Shown here piece by piece: positions 21,476-32,260 of a stretch of 64,000 bases of DNA (positions are counted from its first letter, which is position 1; every line of letters starts with the position of its first letter). The notes under the pieces are model-generated. The model did not search any database, had not been told where the DNA came from, and saw only the letters and a list, made by a program, of their open reading frames with translations. The translations under genes and the position numbers were made by a program. Source of the stretch: Protonemura montana (taxonomy: Eukaryota > Arthropoda > Insecta > Plecoptera > Nemouridae); the NCBI GenBank assembly GCA_947568835.1, contig OX387605.1, positions 2,232,001-2,296,000 on the forward strand, read 5' to 3'.

Positions 21476-22346
21476 GAAGATGGATTAAACTGGAAGAAGA
21501 GGATCGGGGAGAACAGCTAAAGCTGGAGGTGTAAGTCTCCTAACTTGGCGAGCTGGAATTCGGTGGTTTTTTAAATGAGTTTCTCTCAAAATGGGTTCAC
21601 AAGCTTTCAATCTCGGCTTTAACTGTTCGTAATTTTAATTTAAAACTAGCAGTACCCGCTGCCTAACGGCCGCTTAAGATTTTGAGAGAGTGGGCATTTT
21701 GGTTTAAATGTAAAGCCTCTGATGGCACGTCCAACTCATTTAATATCTGTTTTAAAAATGATCATTTTTTTTTCTATTGTTTAAATTTTTTTTGGCATGA
21801 TTTCTACGCCTCTCCGTAATGAAAATGGACGAGCTATCCCTGAAATTGTTTGGAATTTACTTTTCTAGGGAATAATCAACGTCAACGTTGGGAGTTATTT
21901 TTCAAAAATTTCAATTTTTCCTCGCCTTTTTCATACTTAAACTATAATTTTAAATTAAATAAGAAATATTTCGGTTATTACATTCATGTATGTACAGAAA
22001 TTAATTATTTATTTGTAAGTAATCTTTTGAATATTGCTTTATTTTGTTTGTTAATAATTCCAAAGATCACTAAAATTTTACCCAAACATTTTGGCATCAA
22101 TTTAATTTTAGTTATTGATATTTATTTCACTGATTTTAATAAATTGCCCAAATAAATTGTTTGAATTGGCACTTTTCCTGACATCCTGGTTGGCATAACG
22201 GGCTAACTTCTTGGTCATCAAGGACTTGCCTGCAAGAGTTTGAAGTTATCGACCAAGACGAGAATCATTCCATCATTGCTTGCGACAATCGCTATGGGAC
22301 AACACTGATTATTATAGACATAGCCACTCAAACCATTTAAAAATTT
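21476..22346. other. Intergenic, AT-rich, nothing seen
   Basis: Between Clip-L1 and SP-D. Very AT-rich, with short open frames only. Confidence 0.5.
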
Positions 22347-22490
22347 GGATGAAATCTTATTTCAATTGCAAACGCTTGCAATGCGCGGGGTATTTTATTA
22401 TTAACAACACTATAACTGTCTCAAAAATTGATGCCCAAACGCGTTTTTGTGACGGTCATAGTGTTGTTAATAATAAAACATTTAAACATT
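22347..22490 (+). mobile_element. Fold-back element FB2, short copy
   Basis: GGTATTTTATTATTAACAAC ... GATGCCCAAACGCG is followed at once by a degraded inverse (GTGTTGTTAATAATAAAAC). It is the same family as 25599-25830 but without the central tRNA-like part. Poly-T follows. Confidence 0.75.
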
Positions 22491-22810
22491 TTTTTTTTTT
22501 TTTTCCCTATTTCTGCTTTGCCATTCTGTCTTCACCTCCCTTGGAGGACAGTTTTGAGCCTGCGACATCCGCACCTCTGTCCGCACCCACGCTCTATTCT
22601 TGGTCAAGCTGTCTTGGTATTGACACCGTGAACTTAACGATGCAACCTAACCGTTGTAACCTAGCGCATTGCGAGGAACCGGTTTGCCGTCAACAGTTTG
22701 CGCTGACATACGCGACGCCGGGGGGCGACGTCCGGGGAAGCTGAGCGTGGACCAAGTCGAGAGATATGTCAGATAGTTAGCATCTCTCGGAGGAGCAGCA
22801 GCGAGTGAAG

Positions 22811-25800
22811 ATGGCTGGCCTAACGCTAGTCTTGTGTTTCGCTATTATTGTGGCCGTGATATCTGCACAGGAATTACATTTGGGTGAGCAAAGCTTCTAG
22901 CGTTTAGCTGAACACGAGGTGGACTCGGGCACAGCTTGGCAGTGCTGGCAGGTGGCCGTTGTTGTGGAGCGAAGCGAGCGTAGCGAAATCTTCCGTTTCA
23001 CTTAACTCAGAAATAAATCACTTGTTTGTTTGTGTTTTTATCTCACTTCAATTGGCGCTTTTCGTCTGCTCTGATTTCAACAACATTTCAAGAGAACTAA
23101 GATCTCCTGTATTTTTTTTTTTAGAAAAATCTGTCATATAATTTTGGAGTTATTTCAAATTTACGAAAACTTTCAGAATGTGTATTCTTTTTTTGAGGTT
23201 TTATAGCCAAAATAATTTGGTCATGTATTACCAAACTCTGCGAAAATATGAAATACATAAAAAATAAGTATAGTTGCGAATTTTTTAAGTCCGTTTGTGT
23301 TTTAATTCTCTTTTTATTCACACATTTCCGACGTAATTTTGTGACTTTTGGCTTCTCATTTTGTCACCCTAAAGTATCCCTATGCTCAACTTACAACGCG
23401 AAGCCCTGGTATCGGTCCCCGTGCTGTCGGGGCCCCCAAACACCCTGGCATTGAGCAGTTCGCACTGGCTTTGACTGGCCTTGACTTGAGCGGATGCTGC
23501 AAATCAGAATGATACGAGTTATCTCTTCCGGACGCCGTTGAGAATGTCGTGGCTTGACTGTCGAGGAGCGGAACATCCCGACAGATTACATGGGACATTT
23601 CCAATCTATCATCCCATCAGTCAGCTTGGCTTCTTCCCGTGGGATGGCGTCCAGTTTTCCCGGACAAGTTTAGACACAGAAGCATTTCCTCGCCAAGTTT
23701 CCACATTTTCAGCCTTCTGAAGTCTCGATTTGTTTTAAAAACACTAGGCTTTACAGCATAGAGTCTCGAGACGGAAATCATTTGTTTCCTAGCTAGGTGT
23801 CAACAAAGATGGTTGCAAGCACCGAGGTAGTCGCGGTCGACTCTAGGTCGCCGTGCTCTGGGTACCAGCCGAGGCTGCCTTGCTACGCACTCCAACCACT
23901 TTCCGTCACGGGCATGCGCGATATGCTAATATACACCTGCGTCACCGCCTCTAGCGAAGGTCGCTGGACGGCGCAATGTTTCACCGAACCTGGACCCGAG
24001 TTGTCTAGCATCACCCGGCCGCGCAGAACGGCCGTTCTGACATGCGCAGTTTCGGGGTTTAGTTTACAGTTTAGACGAATAATTACCAGGAGATTGCGAC
24101 AATTAGTTTTACTGGCAGATGTTCGCGCCCTTCATTTATTTGATTGCATCAAATTGCTTCGCAGTATTTGCGAGTGACACTGGAGGAAGTTGTCACGGCC
24201 GATTTGATGGCTACAACTTAGCGCCAAGAAAACAGGAGAAGCACATTCCTTCTGAATTCAGTTGACAGCGTACTATTTATGCAACTAAAAGAAGGATACA
24301 TGTGTTTGTCAACAATAAGAAGTGAGACAATCTCGTGCAAGATGCTGACTTTTGTTTCACGTTTGCAGGTGACGACTGTAATCTTGATATCGGAGGGGTT
24401 GGCACTTGCAAGAGATCGAAGAATTGCCCGTACGTGCAGGAGCTGATCAAAAACGGGGGTCGACCCCAAGTTTGCTACTTTGACCGCAACACGCCAGTCG
24501 TGTGCTGCCCCTCTAGCACACCGACCAGGCCGTCCACTCGGAGACCGACGCCGGCAAGACCGACGGTGGCAAGACCGACGCCGGCCTGGGTGACGTCGGC
24601 GCCCGCCACGACCCCGAAGAAGCCACAGAACTCGCCCGCCTCGACTGGGAAAAGTTGGAATAGTAAGACGCATTTGGTTTAGTTTTGGTAGGGTCTATAG
24701 CAAAGAGTTTGCTTTTAAATACGTTTGATGAGGTTTGATTAAAAAAGGCTAAGATTTCCGAAATGAAAGTTATTACAACTTCACTCTCCTTGCTTTTCAA
24801 CATCTCGACAGCATGGATTTGTGGAGGAATCCTGTTGTTCGCGTTGTACCGTCCTTCGGAAGGGACGTTAAGCCGGTGGTCCCCTTGGTGCTCTTCGACA
24901 GGAGTAGGCTACGTGCCGGCACCGGGTTTCCCCTCCTCCCTTCTAGGTCCATCATCGTCCTCATAACCATCCACTCATTCACCGACGCCATTAGACCAGT
25001 GCCGCATGGCCCTTTGTCAAAACAGTGCGTCGTTAAACACAATCAAATCAATTACTTTTGAAAGCCACGATGATCGTTTGTGTCCTCCTTCCTGTGGTGC
25101 GTCTGTTTGTTCAAAGTGAGTGACTCCCCCGTGTTGCTTGTAGAATGTCTGGAGTACGGCAAGGAGGTGTACCGACCGGTCGATCTGCCCACCCTGCTCT
25201 TCGAGGCCGAGAACGTTGAGGAACCCGAGTGCTCGCAAGCAGCTCAAGAACTCATTATCGGCGGAGTCCTGTGCGTGCCCAAGGAGTTCCCACACATGGT
25301 CAGTGATCTGCATGCGTCATCAGCGGTACATTTTACAGTTGGCGTTTCATGGTTTCACTATCGGTTTTCAACAAGTAGTACGGAAGCTCTATGTCCTCGC
25401 GAACAAAGCCAAAGCTAAGCAGGAAAACAAACTAACCGGACGCCATTTTCCTATCAAGAAAGATGTACACGAGACCCTTTTCACGTTTCTTTCCCCCAAA
25501 TCACCCCATGAATTCAACCCGTGGAAATTGAGGTCGCCAATGACCTTGAACCATGCCCCCTCGCCGCCTCTCTGGTCAAGCCTGATGGAGGATTCTTGGT
25601 ATTTTATTATTAACAACACTATAACCGTCTCAAAAATTGATGCCCAAACGCGGTAAAAAGCCAGTGTCCAAATAGCTCAATGGTTCAGAGCAACACCCGC
25701 GACAGGTGGATATCGGGGTTCGTGTCCGCGTTTGGGCATCAATTTTTGAAACGGTTATTGTGTTGTTAATAATAAAATACCCCGCGCATTGCAAGCGTTT

Positions 25801-27715
25801 GCAATTTAAATCAGGTTTCATCCTAATAAGGATTCTTGATGTTTGCAGGCGGCTCTGGGCTTCGGCGATGAACCGAAGATAGCTTGGCTGTGTGGAGGAA
25901 GCTTGATCAGCGAGAATTACGTGCTGACGGCAGCTCACTGCTTGTTTGCGAGGGGCAGGTAAGTTGCCCACCCTGTCACTGACCAGGTGCACGCCAGGGT
26001 ACAAAGGAAACATGTCTCTCTGGTGCTCTGCGTCTATCGCATCTGGAGGTCACTCTTTATCAACCGAAAGGAAAACTGTTTTCCCTGCTCGCCTGAGTTT
26101 CCCTGGCTAGCAGCCCATCTAGATAAACCTCACCTAAAAGAACCCCACCTAGAAGAACCCCACCTAGAAGAATCCCACCTAGATGAACCCCACCTAGAAG
26201 AACCCTACCTAGATGAAGGAAACGCCACGGACCGTTGGGAGAACGGGCTTCACGTAGCATTTCAAAGTCGCAGTCTTGGTACATGCCCATCTATAAGGGA
26301 GACTTGAGCTAGCATCCTGTGTCTCTACCTTACTCCAGGGGTAAGGTGAAGTGGGTTCGTCTTGGAGACCTGAACATGGCGACGACGACAGACGAGGCGA
26401 TGATTCAGACGATCGAGATCGCTAATGTGATCGCCCACCCCGAGTACAAGGCGCCGTCTCACTACCACGACATAGCGTTGCTGAGACTCAAGACTCGGGC
26501 AGAGTTCACGGCGTTCGTGCGTCCCGCCTGCCTACACACCAACGCGTCAACGCCGCCAGGGGAGGCTGCCGTCGCCACGGGATGGGGCGTCACCGAGTGG
26601 TGTAAGTGGAGGACCTGTGCCTCAGAATTTGCCTTGCCATTTCATCTGGATATCTTTTGATTTAGTAAGACCTGGCTTATTTATTCCATTTGGTTTCTAA
26701 ACAACGAGACTTTGATTAAAGCCTGTCACCTTCGCCAGCCAACGTTAAAACATGGGTCTAAGACGTGTTTTTTTGCAGCGAACGAGGATCTAAGCAAGGA
26801 CCTGAGGAAAGTCACGCTGCACTTCCACTCTCCGAGTCGTTGCAACGAGACGTTCAAGTCGTTGATAACGTCCAGCACGAAGCTGGTTCGAGGATTTACT
26901 CCCGACACGATGATCTGTGCCGGTGACCCCGAGAAAATGAGGGACACTTGCGTGGTGCGTAGAGGATGGCCGTGGAACAATGTCACTTTGACAGGCGCTG
27001 GCAGCTGTTTGAGATTCGAAAGCACCGAGAGTGTTTACCACTCGGAAATAGAATAATCTCGAAACGGCATTTACACTTAAATTCTAAGCTCACATTTTTT
27101 CAATTTCAAACATGTTTATTTTTGGTTGAGTGATTGTTTTCAGAGCCAAGATTTGATGTTATGATATGTTCTTTGGTTTTACTTTGTGTTGAAGAGGTTT
27201 GTGGCCCTAGAAAAAATGTACCTACATAATTCTCCTGAAGATGACGAGACGTGCCTCGTCGAAACTTCGAGACGTGAGATCCTTTCTAGGGCCGCAAACC
27301 TTTTCAAAGCAGAGCAAAACCGAAGAAAACATCATAACATGTTTATGTTTATGAAAATTAAATGGGCTACTTGATCCTAAATTTAAAGATTGTATTTGAC
27401 GGGAATAATTTTGTTCGGGAAATTTTTCATTATAAAATACATAGATTTCAGAGAGGATATCAAATTCGCGACTTAATTCTTGTGAAAGTAATCTCTGACA
27501 GCGCGTTGATAATATGAAACTAAGTATTGGCACTTTATTCTCAGGGTGACTCAGGAGGTCCACTGCAGATGACACTCATCCAACCGTTCTGCACGTACTC
27601 CATCGTGGGCCTAACGTCGTTCGGAAGCCGAGCATGTGGAGTGTCGAACTCTCCTGCTGTCTACACCAGGGTCTCCTACTACATCCCTTGGATCGAGGGA
27701 ATTGTCTGGCCCTAG
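22811..27715 (+). CDS. SP-D: clip-domain serine protease (CLIPC-like)
   Basis: Zymogen of about 413 aa, close paralogue of SP-A. Exons 22811-22883 (signal peptide [18 protein letters not shown]), 24369-24662 (clip, six Cys, ending 'VVCCP', then Pro/Thr/Arg linker), 25144-25298 (hinge '[10 protein letters not shown]' and activation site L|IIGG), 25849-25958 (His in 'LTAAHC'), 26339-26601 (Asp in 'YHDIALLRL'), 26779-26954 and 27545-27715 (Ser in 'GDSGGPL'). Asp189 is present ('RDTCV'), so trypsin-like cutting is predicted. The last exon is far more like that of SP-A than the rest of the gene. Intron 1 and the clip exon lie in the block shared with SP-B; intron 3 carries fold-back element FB2, intron 5 a 15-bp repeat and intron 6 a fold-back element FB3. 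The likely role, relaying an immune signal in haemolymph, follows from the family only. AATAAA at 27822. Confidence 0.9.
23988..25070 (+). repeat. Segmental duplication, copy 2 (in SP-D)
   Basis: Partner of 13499-14510. It starts at CGAACCTGGACCCGAG and ends after the SINE body near AATCAATTACTTTTGAAAG. It keeps the full clip exon with a normal donor, so it is probably closer to the ancestral arrangement. Confidence 0.88.
24763..25040 (+). mobile_element. SINE-like element, 5'-truncated
   Basis: Body of the 5S-headed family without the head, beginning ATGAAAGTTATTACAACTTC. Same insertion as 14177-14485, carried along by the segmental duplication. Confidence 0.8.
25599..25830 (+). mobile_element. 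Fold-back element FB2 enclosing tRNA-like core
   Basis: Two inverted arms of about 55 bp (GGTATTTTATTATTAACAAC to GATGCCCAAACGCG, and its near-exact reverse complement at about 25727-25784) surround a 73-nt tRNA-like sequence. The right arm is longer and continues to GCGCATTGCAAGCG. No protein coding. It lies in SP-D intron 3, 20 nt before the next exon. Confidence 0.75.
25666..25738 (+). tRNA. tRNA-like sequence (probable SINE head or pseudo-tRNA)
   Basis: Exactly 73 nt folds as a cloverleaf by eye: acceptor GTCCAAA with TTTGGGC (one G-U), D stem GCTC/GAGC with loop AATGGTTCA, anticodon stem ACACC/GGTGG with one mismatch, T arm CGGGG-TTCGTGT-CCGCG with one mismatch. Box A (TAGCTCAATGG) and box B (GGTTCGTGTCC) are good. 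The anticodon loop CGCGACA lacks U33 and its CGA triplet (Ser) does not fit a class I body, so a working tRNA is unlikely. Confidence 0.5.
26117..26218 (+). repeat. 15-bp repeat, SP-D intron 5
   Basis: About seven copies of CCCACCTAGAAGAAC (some AGATGAA), about 160 nt after the donor of exon 4. Confidence 0.9.
27189..27318 (+). mobile_element. Fold-back element FB3 in SP-D intron 6
   Basis: Inverted ends of about 28 bp (GAAGAGGTTTGTGGCCCTAG at left; CTAGGGCCGCAAACCTTTTC at right) around a short centre that is itself partly palindromic (GACGAGACGTGCCTCGTCG). MITE-like. Confidence 0.65.
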
Positions 27716-27821
27716 GGACATGAAGCTAACCAAGAACATATCAGGCGGGGACAGGACTGCCTCGTCATATTTTACATGCTTGTAATCTCAGTCAAAGCAA
27801 TCAAGACAATAGTAACGCGCA

Positions 27822-27827
27822 AATAAA
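27822..27827 (+). terminator. Poly(A) signal of SP-D
   Basis: AATAAA 107 nt after the SP-D stop codon. Confidence 0.65.
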
Positions 27828-28249
27828 AGACAAATTACTTATTTCTTTGAGGTACGGGCACATCCATTCAACGGAGAGACTTGGATGCAAATACCAAATG
27901 GTCAAACGGTCTTTTTTCTGGTAAATATTTAATGATTGGGACATTAGGGTATGTACCACAATCTTGTCACAGTGCGTTCGAGTCATTCAATGGAGGATAA
28001 CAATGGGATGACGTCTTATAGTTGGTGCTGGGATACAAGATGGAGGAGATATCTAATCTCTTAAATATACTGAGCTGATAAAAGCAAATAATATATATTA
28101 TTGTCGTTCATATTCTCACCTGTGATAAAAGTGATGCATGATATGGCAGACTAGGAGCTGTCAATTACTTGCTGTCTTGCAATATTCATTCAATTTGCGA
28201 ATCAATAAAGGATGTTTTATAATCTATGTCGGGGGTCGGGAATTTCTTT

Positions 28250-29552
28250 GCACCCTCGGCTTGTCCTTGCTCTTCTGCGAGATGAAGATGGTGGTGCGAG
28301 ATGAAGGACAACTGCTCGTGTGTTCGGCCCACCCTCGGCTTGTCCTTGCTCTTCTCCTGAGGTCTCGTGGTGCGAGATGAAGGACAACTGCTCGTGTGTT
28401 CGGCCCACCCTCGGCTTGTCCTTGCTCTTCTCCTGAGGTCACGTGGTGCGAGATGAAGGACAACTGCTCGTGTGTTCGGCCCACCCTCGGCTTGTCCTTG
28501 CTCTTCTCCTGAGGTCTCGGGGTGCGAGATGAAGGACAACTGCTAGTGTGTTCGGCCCACCCTCGGCTTGTCCTTGCTCTTCTCCTGAGGACTCGTGGTG
28601 CGAGATGAAGGACAACTGCTCGTGTGTTCGGCCCACCCTCGGCTTGTCCTTGCTCTTCTCCTGAGGTCTCGGGGTGCGAGATGAAGGACAACTGCTCGTG
28701 TGTTCGGCCCACCCTCGGCTTGTCCTTGCTCTTCTCCTGAAGTCTCGGGGTGCGAGATGAAGGACAACTGCTCGTGTGTTCGGCCCACCCTCGGCTTGTC
28801 CTTGCTCTTCTCCTGAGGTCTCGGGGTGCGAGATGAAGGACAACTGCTCGTGTGTTCGGCCCACCCTCGGCTTGTCCTTGCTCTTCTCCTGATGTCACGT
28901 GGTGCGAGATGAAGGACAACTGCTCGTGTGTTCGGCCCACCCTCGGCTTGTCCTTGCTCTTCTCCTGAGGTCTCGTGGTGCGAGATGAAGGACAACTGCT
29001 CGTGTGTTCGGCCCACCCTCGGCTTGTCCTTGCTCTTCTCCTGAGGACTCGTGGTGCGAGATGAAGGACAACTGCTCGTGTGTTCGGCCCACCCTCGGCT
29101 TGTCCTTGCTCTTCTCCTGAAGTCTCGGGGTGCGAGATGAAGGACAACTGCTCGTGTGTTCGGCCCACCCTCGGCTTGTCCTTGCTCTTCTCCTGAGGAC
29201 TCGTGGTGCGAGATGAAGGACAACTGCTCGTGTGTTCGGCCCACCCTCGGCTTGTCCTTGCTCTTCTCCTGAGGACTCGTGGTGCGAGATGAAGGACAAC
29301 TGCTCGTGTGTTCGGCCCACCCTCGGCTTGTCCTTGCTCTTCTCCTGAGGACTCGGGGTGCGAGATGAAGGACAACTGCTCGTGTGTTCGGCCCACCCTC
29401 GGCTTGTCCTTGCTCTTCTCCTGAGGACTCGGGGTGCGAGATGAAGGAAAACTGCTCGTGTGTTCGGCCGACCCTCGGCTTGTCCTTGCTCTTCTCCTGA
29501 GGTCTCGGGGTGCGAGATGAAGGACAACTGCTCGTGTGTTCGGCCCTCGATG
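28250..29552. repeat. 76-bp satellite-like array
   Basis: About 17 copies of a 76-bp unit (TGTTCGGCCCACCCTCGGCT ... TGAAGGACAACTGCTCGTG), highly alike, differing mainly at GGTCTCGTGG / GGACTCGGGG / AAGTCTCGGG. It lies between SP-D and SP-E. All three minus-strand frames are open through much of it, an effect of the unit having no minus-strand stop. Confidence 0.95.
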
Positions 29553-29654
29553 GCCTCGAGTCTGCACCCAACTGACAAACATCTTCAAAGCAGGCCCCGG
29601 CACGTCGCAGTTTGTTTCATATGGAATATCTCAACAAAGGAAATAATGCATTAT

Positions 29655-29860
29655 GATGGTTTTTAGACTCATGACTACTTGATTTTAACTTAGCACTAGT
29701 TTTAACAAAAACTATTTCAACTGGGTTTTGAATGCTAAGTGAAGAACAACTAAATTTCCCAACGTTTCGTAACTTGTACCTGTTACTTTATCAAGGGTAA
29801 AAGCAGTCCTGACAATTTTCTGATAACAAAAAAACCACATAAAATTATAACAATTACCAA
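29655..29860 (+). mobile_element. Fold-back element FB1, one arm
   Basis: Begins TGATGGTTTTTAGACTCATG exactly as the whole copy at 40522, then AACAAAAACTATTTCAACTG and the CCAACGTTTCGTAACTTG core. The second arm is missing. Confidence 0.75.
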
Positions 29861-30162
29861 GTTCAAGCTTCCTAAATGCATCTAAATAAAATAATCAGGG
29901 TCAATAACTTAAATTTTTTTTTTTTACTTATTGGTTGTTTAATTGGTTGTGATTGTTGAGGTTTTAAACTACAAGTCTCTTCAGTTGTTTAAATTGGTAA
30001 AGTTAATAAACAGAGAACTTAGCGTGTAAATTAAGCCATTGTAAAATACGGGCTAAAACATTACCTCGATAGTACGTTTTAGTAACATTTTAGCCAGATT
30101 AATATGTGAGTGTCATTCTTCCAGAAAGTTCGACAGAATCAACAAGATGCTATGTAAGATTT

Positions 30163-32076
30163 ACACCCTCTAAGGAGGAGGAGACCAAGGAGGCTGGACC
30201 TCGCTCTTCTGTTTTGCTGCCACCAAAGGAGGAGACCAAGGAGGCTGGAACCTCGCTCTTCTGTTTTGCTGCCAGCAAAGGAGGAGGAGACCAAGGAGGC
30301 TGGAACCTCGCTCTTCTGTTTTGCTGTCAGCAAAGGAGGAGACCAAGGAGGCTGGAACCTCGCTCTTCTGTTTTGCTGCCAGCAAAGGAGGAGACCAAGG
30401 AGGCTGGAACCTCGCTCTTCTGTTTTGCTGCCACCAAAGGAGGAGACACTCGGCCGCTAATTCTGCGACCACGCGATCGTAGCGCCCAGTAGTAGCCAGA
30501 AATTGAAGCTAAAAGTGGAAACTGTGACAATTTTGATAACTGTCAGTGTAAAATATCAAACCAACTAAAGTTTAAATTTTAAATTTCATCAAATATATCA
30601 ATGCTACGTAACAATTAATAAATGAGAGAAAAGTGTGGTAACTGCTTATGATATATTTATTTTCTCAATAAGTTTACCTCTTAGTTGTTTTGTACATGAA
30701 ACAAAATTAGGATGCTTATTTTGAATATTTTTATAGAAAATCATTGCGGAAATATTTGAGATTAGGTGTTTAGATTGCGCAGTGGCAAGTCGCAAATACA
30801 AAGTAGAGTCGATTTCCCGATTACTGAAGTCTTAATCTCGTGTGAACTTTAATTTTCTCTGAAAATCAAAGTCACATTTGGAAATTTGCTTAACTTATCT
30901 ACGCTCAGCAGGAACCCTTGGTGGTGTTGACCAATTAAAATAAATTGCACAAGTACGCAAACGCACTTAATTAAGTAGCTCACCAAAGCAAGTCTAAAAC
31001 AAGCAGAAGTAACGCTGTTTTATCTGAATAGGCACGGGCCTAAAATGCATTTTATTTATCTAGAAATAACACACAGAATTATTCAACTAGTGGTAAGTTA
31101 ACGAAAAAGGTCAGAACCTCCTCAGTTTCCTTGGAAATTATAATATCTGGACACTTTCCTCCACGATTTCGACGTATTCATCGAGTGGTCACTTGAATTT
31201 CATACAAATGTTTGAAGATCCAAGACTGGAGTCGTTCTGGCTCAACGAGGGATGAACAAGATTGAGTCTGAACAGTTCATTACATATTAAATGAGCGTTG
31301 CTTTTCGTATTTTGTATAGAAGTGCATATTTCACAGTCGTGTCGTCTTTCTGACTTCTTACCGCATCTTGACTGGATCTTGCAACGATTGGTTGCGAGTG
31401 AAATTGCCAATGAAAACACTTGCTAGTATGTTTATTAATATTATACATTTATATCAAACTTAAAACAAGAAATAAAACAAATCCACGGCCATCGCCAGAC
31501 GCAGTCGCACGGTACATCCCCGCGGCAATTTCCCTTTCAATGCACTTATTTTTATTGATACGATATAATTATAATTTGCAGGTGTGCACGGTCAGGAAAT
31601 GTAATTGAATACATTTTCTATTATTAAATTGTATATACCCTAATTTTTCTTGGAAGGTAATTTTCATTGCCAACTTTGAAAACAAAAAAAACTTTAAAGC
31701 ATGTGATATTCAATGGTAGATTCAACTTTTGGTAGCCATGGAGATGCTGAAATCACCTGACAGAGCTTTTAAAGATTACCTTCTTATTCAACCGGGACTA
31801 TTATAAGGTTACCAGCTTATACGAACTTGCTTTCGATGACAGTTCCGAAATGAAAACGAAAAAACAATCCGACTTCAATTAAAAAACACGGCCCTCCAAT
31901 AATCATGCTTAGTTCGATTGGTGGCTACTTGTGCAAGTGGCGCTACGATCGCGTAGTCACCACATGTGATTAACCCTGTAACGGAAATTTAGTTCAGAAG
32001 GCAGAGAGAGTGTCCGCTCCATTGCTGGCAGCAAAACAGAAGAGCGAGGTTCCAGCCTCCTTGGTCTCCTCCTTTG
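30163..32076. mobile_element. Candidate fold-back DNA transposon with tandem-repeat ends (FB4)
   Basis: The left end holds about 5.5 copies of a 52-bp unit (GAGGCTGGAACCTCGCTCTT, CTGTTTTGCTGCCAGCAAAG); the right end at 32021-32076 holds one copy inverted. Inside each end lies an inverted ACGCGATCGTAGCGCC motif (about 30470-30485 and 31940-31957). The 1.4 kb between is AT-rich with no recognisable gene. This resembles fold-back (FB-type) elements whose terminal inverted repeats carry tandem subrepeats. Confidence 0.5.
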
Positions 32077-32260
32077 AACGCATCTATTGACGACATTATG
32101 CTACCAGGCATGTAATGCAATGCAGGCAGTGCAATGTAGATAGGTATGTGAGTTGGTAACACAAATTAGATGGTCGAGGTGAACGGGTTGAAAAGTTGAA
32201 ACTTTGTGCTCTGTGACTCGGTGATCCACTCTGCTGCACCCTCCCAAGCTTGCGGTCTCA

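Noticed and set aside
25666-25738. Functional tRNA-Ser(CGA)
   Set aside because: No U33, mismatched anticodon and T stems, no long variable arm as Ser tRNA needs, and a position within a fold-back repeat.
28224-29603. 459-residue minus-strand frame over the 76-bp array
   Set aside because: All three frames are equally open, there is no start or splice context, and the composition follows the repeat only.
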